The notes under the pieces were generated by a model that saw only the letters and a program-made list of their open reading frames with translations, had not been told where the DNA came from and did not search any database. 45,752 bases of DNA from an uncultured Bacteroidota bacterium. GTDB lineage: Bacteria > Bacteroidota > Bacteroidia > Chitinophagales > Chitinophagaceae. Location: NCBI GenBank assembly GCA_902826165.1, contig CADEDV010000025.1, positions 1 through 45,752 of the forward strand, in the 5' to 3' direction. How positions within the stretch are numbered: the stretch's first letter is position 1; each line of letters begins with the position of its first letter. Of the stretch, positions 41,062-45,752 are shown one piece after another. Both the position numbers and the translations under genes were made by a program.

Positions 41062-42114
41062 ATGAGATCAATACTACTGGCATTAACCGTTTTGCTGCTG
41101 GCAGCATGCGGTGGCAACGACAAAAAAAAGACAGACAGCCCGGCAGGTCCTCCCAAACAAATGGCGATGAAAGTGGATGGTTATATAGTCAGCCCGCAAT
41201 CTTTTGGCGAGAATATTGAAGTACCCGGTTCCATTGTGGCCAACGAAATGACCGAAGTACACCCGGAAGTATCCGGCCGGATCGTGCAATTGAATGTGGG
41301 GGAAGGTAAATATGTAAGCCGCGGCACTTTGCTGGCTAAGTTATATGACGGCGACCTGCAGGCACAACTCAAAAAGATACAGATACAATTAAGCATTGCT
41401 GAAAAGACAGAAGAAAGACAGATGCAGTTGCTGAAGATCCAGGGCATCAGCCAGCAGGATTATGACCTGAGTTTGTTACAGGTGAACAACCTGAAAGCAG
41501 ATATCGACATCATCCGCACCAGCATTGGTAAAACAGAGATAAGAGCCCCTTTCAGTGGCAAACTGGGTTTGAAGAATATCAGCCCGGGTGCTTATGTTAC
41601 CCCGGCATCGGTGATAGCTGTCGTTAACCAGACCGATCAGCTGAAATTAGATTTTACGGTACCGGAAAAATATACCGGGCAGATCAAGATCGGGCAGATC
41701 GTTTCTTTCAGCTATGAAGGTTCAGATAAAAGATATAATGCAAAAGTGATCGCTACCGAATCGAGTGTGGCAGAAAACACCCGCAGCCTGATGGTGCGTT
41801 CCATTGTACAGAACAAAGACCAGGGATTGTTGCCCGGTGCTTTTGCGAAAGTGCAATTAAGTTTTGATCCCGACCCCAACGCTATCCTGATACCCACACA
41901 GGCAGTGGTGCCACAGGCAAGAGGGAAAAAAGTGATCCTGTATAATGGAGGGGTTGCCAAATTTGTTGAGGTGACAAAGGGTTAAAGAGACTAATAGAGA
42001 GTGCAGGTACTGAACAGAATAAAAGCAGGCGATACCGTGGTGGTAACAGGATTATTGAGTGTAAGGCCTGAAGCTAAAATTGATATTGCCCGGATCGTGA
42101 ATGCACAAAAGTGA
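41062..42114 (+). pseudogene. RND efflux periplasmic adaptor (MFP), interrupted by three in-frame stops
   Basis: The frame starts at ATG 41062 with a lipoprotein signal (lipobox LAAC, Cys16). It has the membrane-fusion layout: lipoyl half (VHPEVSGRIVQLNVGEGKYV), a coiled-coil hairpin (about 105-145), the second lipoyl half (KTEIRAPFSGKLGLKNISPG), a beta barrel and a membrane-proximal domain. It stops at TAA 41983-41985 after 307 residues. The same frame then has TAA (41992) and TAG (41995) and afterwards reads the expected ending from 41998 (RVQVLNRIKAGDTVVVTGLL) to TGA 42112-42114. Frame and length are preserved, so this is a cluster of nonsense codons, not an indel. Without readthrough the adaptor lacks about 40 C-terminal residues. 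It heads the adaptor-pump-TolC operon. Confidence 0.85.
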
Positions 42115-42249
42115 GTTTGTAATTTGAAGTTGTGCAGCAAGAACCTGTCATTAAAATTTGAAAAAGCTGAACAGTATTACCGGAAGTACAAGAGTGCGAC
42201 GCAACAGGCGATGCCAGTAGCACAGTTGCCGGGATAAAAAATATTAAGC

Positions 42250-45200
42250 ATGAACATTTCAGAATTAAGTTTACGGAGACCGGTGCTGGCCATTGTGCTG
42301 AACATCATCATCGTGTTGTTTGGTGTGATCGGTTTTAAATTTTTAGGTGTCCGTGATTATCCGGCTATTGATCCCCCGAATATCAGCGTCCGGACCTCTT
42401 ATCCCGGAGCCAATGCGGATATTATTGAAACGCAGATCACCGAACCACTGGAAAAAGCGGTGAATGGTATTGCGGGTATTAAAAATATTACGTCGAGCAG
42501 CAGTAATGGTTCCAGTAATATCAACGTGGAGTTTGAACTGAGCATTGACCTGGAAGCAGCAGCGAATGATGTAAGAGATAAAGTATCGCAGGCACAACGT
42601 TCACTTCCTTCTGACCTGGATGCACCGCCGGTGGTATCAAAAGCAGATGCCAGCTCTGACGCAATTCTGTCAATGACGGTGCAAAGTAACACCCGCAACC
42701 AGTTGCAGATGACCGAATATGCGAATAATGTACTGGTGGAAAGATTGCAGACGATTCCGGGTGTGAGTGGTATCCAGATATGGGGAGAAAAAAGATATGC
42801 GATGCGTATCTGGATCGATCCGGCCAAATTAGTTGCTTTCAATATTACCGCCAATGATGTACAGGCGGCTTTATTGAGAGAGAATGTGGAATTACCATCG
42901 GGAAAAATTTCCGGTAATGCGACTGAGTTAACCGTAAGAACATTCGGCCGGTTGAATACGGAAGAAGAATTCAATGATATCATTATAAAAAATGCTGATG
43001 GTGCGGATGTACGGGTAAAAGATATTGGAGAAGCCGTATTAGGACCGGAAAACGAAGAAACCGTATTGAAAGGTGACGGAACACCTATGATCGCATTGGC
43101 CATTGTGCCGCAGCCCGGTTCCAACTATGTTTCTATCTCTGACGAATTTTACAAACGCCTGGAGCAGATCAAAAAGGATATGCCGGAGGATGTAAAGATC
43201 AATATCGCATTAGACCAGACCAAGTTCATTAAGAAATCCATTTTAGAGGTGGAAGAAACACTAATGATCGCCTTCCTGCTGGTGGTAATGATCATTTATT
43301 TATTCTTCCGCGATTGGATCATTGCGATACGTCCTTTGATCGATATCCCTGTTTCACTGATCGGTGCGTTCTTTATCATGTACCTGATGGGTTTTACCAT
43401 CAATGTTCTTTCATTATTGGCCATTGTACTGGCCACCGGCCTGGTGGTGGATGATGGTATCGTCGTTACCGAGAACATCTATAAAAAGATGGAAAAAGGA
43501 ATGAACAAATGGCAGGCCGCTGTAGAAGGTTCCAAAGAAATCTATTTCGCTGTTATTGCCACGTCAATTACGCTGGCAGTTGTGTTCCTCCCCATCATAT
43601 TCTTACAAGGATTTGTTGGTCGCCTGTTCCGTGAATTTGGTATCGTGGTGGCCGGTGCGGTGCTGATCTCTGCTTTCGTATCATTGACATTGACACCGGT
43701 ACTGAACGTAAAGCTGACCCGGAAAAATGTGCATAAACATTCCTGGTTCTATAATGCAACTGAACCCTTTTTCCGCTGGATGGAAAATAGTTACCAGGCC
43801 ACGTTGAAACGATTCATGCATGTGCGATGGGTAGCCCTGATACTCGTTGCAGTTTGTGGTGCAATTATTTTCTTAATTGGTGGTGGTTTACAATCTGAAC
43901 TGGCACCGATGGAGGACCGCAGCCAGTTCCGTTTACAACTATCTGCTCCTGAAGGAACCTCCTTTGATGCAATGGATAAATATGTGACCCGGCTGACCAA
44001 TTTCATGATGGATTCGGTTCCTGAAAAAGAAGTGGTGCTGAGTGTTACCTCACCCGGTTTTACCGGTTCCGGCAATGCAAACACCGGCTTTGTAAGGGTA
44101 ACACTGGTGCCGCCGAATGAAAGAGTAAGATCACAGAAGGAGATTGTAAATATGGTCAATAAGAATTTACCTAAATTCTCTGAGGGCCGTGCCTTTGCCA
44201 TTGAAGAGCAAACCATCTCCGTGAACCGCCGTGGTGGCCAGCCGGTTTCTTTTGTAATACAGAACAACAATTTTGATAAACTGACCAAAATACTTCCTGA
44301 TTTCCTGGAACAAGCCAAACAGAGTAATGTATTGATGAATGCTGATGCGGACCTGAAATTCAATAAGCCGGAACTGAGAGTGGAGATTGACCGGTTGAAA
44401 GCAGCACAGCTTGGCGTGAGTGTGAATGATATTTCACAAACACTGCAATTAGCTTATAGCAACCGCCGCCTGGGTTATTTTACCAAAGATGGAAAACAAT
44501 ACCAGGTGATGGGACAGGTGGCCCGTAATGACCGGGATGACCCGAATGATTTGAAGACCTTGTTTGTCCGCAACAGCAGGAACGAAATGATCAGTATGGA
44601 CAATCTTGTTACGGTTAACGAATCCAATACACCACCAACGATCTATCACTTTAACCGGTATAAATCGGCTACGATCTCTGCCAGTTTGCAACCCGGCTTT
44701 ACCATTGGTGATGGTATCGAAGAGATGAACAAGATCGCTGATAAATTACTGGATGAAACATTTGCCACATCCCTTTCCGGTTCTTCCAGGGACTTTGCAG
44801 AAAGCTCCAGCAATACCAGCTTTGCCTTCTTGCTGGCATTAGCATTGATCTTTTTGATCCTGGCGGCACAGTTTGAAAGCTTCGTGGATCCATTCATTAT
44901 CATGTTTACGGTGCCGCTGGCAATCGCCGGTGCAGTATTAACGCTCTGGGCCTTTGGTCATACCCTGAACATCTTTTCACAGATCGGTATGATCATGCTG
45001 ATCGGGCTCGTAACAAAAAATGGAATCCTAATCGTGGAGTTTGCCAACCAGAACCAGGAAAAAGGGATGGGAAAAACAGAAGCAGCCATCTATGCCGCCA
45101 CACAACGTCTCCGCCCTATCCTCATGACAAGTTTAGCGATGGCATTGGGCGCATTACCATTGGCACTATCCCTGGGAGCTGCCGCCACCAGCCGTATCCC

Positions 45201-45366
45201 GCTGGGTATTGTTATCGTGGGTGGTATTATGTTCTCCCTTGTATTAACCTTATTTGTGATCCCGGCTATGTATTCCTTCTTATCCAGGAAAAGAAAGAAA
45301 AGTGAAATAGATGAAATGCTTCACCAGCAGGCTGCTGAAACAGCAACTGCTGAAGCGCATGCTTAA
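42250..45366 (+). CDS. RND-family multidrug efflux pump inner-membrane subunit (HAE1 type)
   Basis: 1038 residues with twelve membrane helices and two large periplasmic loops (about 30-335 and 555-860), the full AcrB-like length. The proton-relay aspartates are D401-D402 in GLVVDDGIVV, and the second-half Lys is in GLVTKNGILIVEF. The start is MNISELSLRRPVLAIVLNII. It exports hydrophobic compounds with proton force through an adaptor and TolC. The adaptor gene before it (135 bases upstream) carries stops, and tolC follows after 11 bases. The gap upstream contains a TTTGAAGT repeat word. Confidence 0.95.
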   Translation: MNISELSLRRPVLAIVLNIIIVLFGVIGFKFLGVRDYPAIDPPNISVRTSYPGANADIIETQITEPLEKAVNGIAGIKNITSSSSNGSSNINVEFELSIDLEAAANDVRDKVSQAQRSLPSDLDAPPVVSKADASSDAILSMTVQSNTRNQLQMTEYANNVLVERLQTIPGVSGIQIWGEKRYAMRIWIDPAKLVAFNITANDVQAALLRENVELPSGKISGNATELTVRTFGRLNTEEEFNDIIIKNADGADVRVKDIGEAVLGPENEETVLKGDGTPMIALAIVPQPGSNYVSISDEFYKRLEQIKKDMPEDVKINIALDQTKFIKKSILEVEETLMIAFLLVVMIIYLFFRDWIIAIRPLIDIPVSLIGAFFIMYLMGFTINVLSLLAIVLATGLVVDDGIVVTENIYKKMEKGMNKWQAAVEGSKEIYFAVIATSITLAVVFLPIIFLQGFVGRLFREFGIVVAGAVLISAFVSLTLTPVLNVKLTRKNVHKHSWFYNATEPFFRWMENSYQATLKRFMHVRWVALILVAVCGAIIFLIGGGLQSELAPMEDRSQFRLQLSAPEGTSFDAMDKYVTRLTNFMMDSVPEKEVVLSVTSPGFTGSGNANTGFVRVTLVPPNERVRSQKEIVNMVNKNLPKFSEGRAFAIEEQTISVNRRGGQPVSFVIQNNNFDKLTKILPDFLEQAKQSNVLMNADADLKFNKPELRVEIDRLKAAQLGVSVNDISQTLQLAYSNRRLGYFTKDGKQYQVMGQVARNDRDDPNDLKTLFVRNSRNEMISMDNLVTVNESNTPPTIYHFNRYKSATISASLQPGFTIGDGIEEMNKIADKLLDETFATSLSGSSRDFAESSSNTSFAFLLALALIFLILAAQFESFVDPFIIMFTVPLAIAGAVLTLWAFGHTLNIFSQIGMIMLIGLVTKNGILIVEFANQNQEKGMGKTEAAIYAATQRLRPILMTSLAMALGALPLALSLGAAATSRIPLGIVIVGGIMFSLVLTLFVIPAMYSFLSRKRKKSEIDEMLHQQAAETATAEAHA

Positions 45367-45377
45367 TTAATTACAGA

Positions 45378-45752
45378 ATGATCAACCTGATGAAAAAAAA
45401 TATTCTCCTTGTATTCCTTTTAAGTGCTGCAACAGGAATTGCTCAAACTTCTTTGTCACTGGAGGAAGCCATTGCCACCGCTTTAAAAAATAATTACGAT
45501 ATCCAGTTGTCCAAGAATGATTCAATGGTGGCAGCACTGGATTATTCCTTCCGGAATGCGGTGTTTTATCCCAGGCTGAATGGAACCCTGGGCACCACCT
45601 GGAACAATAACGACCAGAAACAAACTCTCGCCGATGGTTCCAAACGGGAACAGAATAATATCAAATCGAATAATATCAATGCAGCCCTGAACCTGAACTG
45701 GACCTTGTTTGACGGATTGAAAATGTTTGCCACCCGTGATAAAGCCGCAGAG
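45378..45752 (+). CDS. TolC-family outer-membrane efflux protein, C-terminus outside window
   Basis: The frame opens at ATG 45378 (ATG 45390 is the alternative) and runs off the window after about 125 residues. A signal peptide (MKKNILLVFLLSAATGIAQ) is followed by SLSLEEAIATALKNNYDIQLSKND, the typical first helix of TolC-type outer-membrane factors, and LNLNWTLFDGLKMFATRDKA, a beta-strand/helix boundary of the family. It completes the adaptor-pump-channel efflux operon, starting 11 bases after the pump stop. Confidence 0.88.
   Translation, partial: MINLMKKNILLVFLLSAATGIAQTSLSLEEAIATALKNNYDIQLSKNDSMVAALDYSFRNAVFYPRLNGTLGTTWNNNDQKQTLADGSKREQNNIKSNNINAALNLNWTLFDGLKMFATRDKAAE

Noticed and set aside
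41983-41997. Stop-codon reassignment or programmed readthrough as the explanation for the adaptor stops
   Set aside because: Both TAA and TAG end other intact genes in the window (for example TAG after the EamA and aspartate kinase genes), and no readthrough signal is visible.
1-45752. CRISPR arrays, tRNA/rRNA genes, insertion sequences, integrases or replication origins
   Set aside because: No regularly spaced repeats, no tRNA-like cloverleaf, no transposase or integrase motif and no origin-like repeat cluster was seen on either strand.

Overview
The window looks like chromosomal DNA of a Bacteroidota bacterium, most likely a Chitinophagaceae-type member. The evidence is a FecI/FecR sigma cascade with a TonB-dependent receptor, LytTR/LytS two-component genes, DUF4294, a DUF2807 head-GIN lipoprotein, a GldL-like small protein, BshB1 (bacillithiol) and many copies of the Bacteroidota -7 promoter box TAnnTTTG. 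I see no rRNA, tRNA, CRISPR array, insertion sequence, integrase or phage module. No gene-free stretch exceeds about 160 bases.

Layout. 1-6.5 kb (minus strand): a head-GIN lipoprotein cut by the window edge, then a surface-signalling cassette read sigma factor -> FecR -> STN/surface-repeat protein -> TonB-dependent receptor. 6.6-13.4 kb: a peptidoglycan-binding M15 peptidase, a lipase lipoprotein, a frameshifted transglutaminase-like gene, a tiny basic protein paired with a SET-domain protein, a LytS/LytTR pair, an intradiol-dioxygenase-like lipoprotein and a small secreted protein. 13.4-23.4 kb: a YggS-type PLP protein, acyl-CoA dehydrogenase, M48/TPR protease, CcmE-CcmF, DUF4294, BshB1, a fatty acid desaturase and a methyltransferase. 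23.4-27.3 kb: a tight four-gene operon (arginase-fold hydrolase, membrane protein, uncharacterised radical SAM protein, EamA exporter). 27.4-30.4 kb: a glycine-rich TonB-like protein, macrodomain protein, GldL-like protein and FolC. 30.4-35.7 kb (minus): fbp -> GNAT -> ABC ATPase -> FKBP -> DinB/YfiT, then Nudix and an alpha/beta hydrolase. 35.8-40.9 kb: aspartate kinase, an L,D-transpeptidase with a TonB C-terminal domain, HPPD with a short upstream ORF, and PurK. 41-45.7 kb: an RND efflux operon (adaptor, pump, partial TolC) whose adaptor carries three clustered in-frame stops.

Most genes are household or envelope functions. The most notable points are: the small basic protein next to a SET methyltransferase; the split STN/receptor signalling cassette; the uncharacterised radical SAM operon; the L,D-transpeptidase/TonB fusion; the disrupted RND adaptor; the single-base lesion in the transglutaminase gene; an hppD leader ORF placed at a predicted transcription start; and recurring promoter boxes set almost against start codons, which suggest very short or absent 5' leaders. 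No clearly new multi-gene system is proven; the SET pair and the radical SAM operon are the best candidates.
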